From Caldifarciminota bacterium (GTDB taxonomy: Bacteria; Hydrothermota; Tepidihabitantia; SM23-42), in the NCBI GenBank assembly GCA_020355325.1, contig CP070664.1, positions 1,057,802-1,090,300 of the forward strand: 32,499 bases of DNA, in the 5' to 3' direction. Positions 32,269 to 32,499 of this stretch are shown piece by piece (within the stretch, counting starts at the first letter, position 1; the number at the start of each line of letters is the position of its first letter). A program made the translations under genes and the position numbers. The notes beneath the pieces were generated by a model. That model was not told the origin of the DNA. It searched no databases and saw nothing but the letters and a program-made list of their open reading frames with translations.

Positions 32269-32499
32269 ATGGAGGCACAAGGTACACAGACCGGCTATGC
32301 CGGTTTTTGGAGAAGACTCGTTGCTTTAATAATCGATGCTGTTATTCTGAATATTGTTTTTTATATTCTTGCCGCAATATTCGCAGTACCGTACGGCATG
32401 GCTGGCCCGGCCGCCAGAACAGCGGGGTTTTTTAGTGGTTTTAATTTTGTGACGATAATAATCGCATGGCTTTACTATGCGTTAATGGAGAGTTCGGAA
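32269..32499 (+). CDS. RDD family membrane protein, 3' end outside window
   Basis: The first 77 residues are visible. The RDD signature GYAGFWRRLVALIIDAVIL at 9-27 opens a membrane segment, followed by a second hydrophobic stretch and the usual AWLYYALMESSE. RDD proteins are small multi-pass membrane proteins, some implicated in ion transport. AAAGGAGG lies 5 bases before ATG 32269. The frame runs off the window end. Confidence 0.88.
   Translation, partial: MEAQGTQTGYAGFWRRLVALIIDAVILNIVFYILAAIFAVPYGMAGPAARTAGFFSGFNFVTIIIAWLYYALMESSE

Overview
This window comes from a bacterial genome of moderate GC content, probably an uncultured candidate-phylum lineage. Supporting hints are the mixture of DUF362, DUF4013 and RDD proteins, beta-propeller secretory proteins and repeated intergenic palindromes. 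A WOR-3/Stahlbacteria-like or related lineage is only my guess. Every confident gene is on the + strand. No rRNA, tRNA, CRISPR array or transposase was seen.

Left part (1-6.8 kb), miscellaneous: a TPR protein cut by the window edge; a Tat-exported DUF362 protein; two tandem copies of a small AhpD/carboxymuconolactone-decarboxylase-like gene, each with an in-frame UGA in a CxxU motif followed by a SECIS-like hairpin (one copy also broken by UAG); a secreted DJ-1/PfpI domain fused to a seven-repeat propeller; the stump of a propeller lipoprotein; two flavodoxin-type proteins; an ICMT-like membrane methyltransferase; and a relic of the 5' end of meaB.

Central part (6.9-20.1 kb), a cobalamin/biotin acyl-CoA module: MeaB GTPase, an isobutyryl-CoA-mutase-like large subunit (Phe73/Gln191), a B12-binding subunit, a metallo-beta-lactamase-fold hydrolase, a propionyl-CoA-carboxylase-like carboxyltransferase, biotin carboxylase, biotin carrier protein, a methylmalonyl-CoA-mutase large subunit (Tyr44/Arg162), alanine dehydrogenase, a CoA-transferase and methylmalonyl-CoA epimerase. 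Propionyl-CoA can thus be taken to succinyl-CoA and on to succinate, and isobutyryl-CoA can be interconverted with n-butyryl-CoA.

Right part (20.3-29.7 kb), a leucine/methionine-side module: a methionine gamma-lyase-like PLP enzyme, the archaeal-type HMG-CoA synthase/thiolase/DUF35 trio, methylcrotonyl-CoA carboxylase-type carboxyltransferase, a cupin, methylglutaconyl-CoA hydratase, and a second biotin carboxylase and carrier. All enzymes between 3-methylcrotonyl-CoA and acetyl-CoA are present, except that HMG-CoA synthase plus thiolase stand where HMG-CoA lyase would be expected. The rightmost genes are an Fe-S flavoprotein, an IscU-like scaffold, a TPR-DUF4013 membrane protein and a partial RDD protein.

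Many gene gaps hold palindromes. One family (four copies) has two 34-nt arms. Three copies have short loops; the fourth carries an S23/IVP four-helix-bundle gene in its loop. Other gaps hold low-complexity palindromes made of degenerate short tandem units. The most notable observations are the probable selenoprotein pair, the IVP-carrying palindrome family, the twin mutases with opposite specificity residues, and the lyase-less leucine route.
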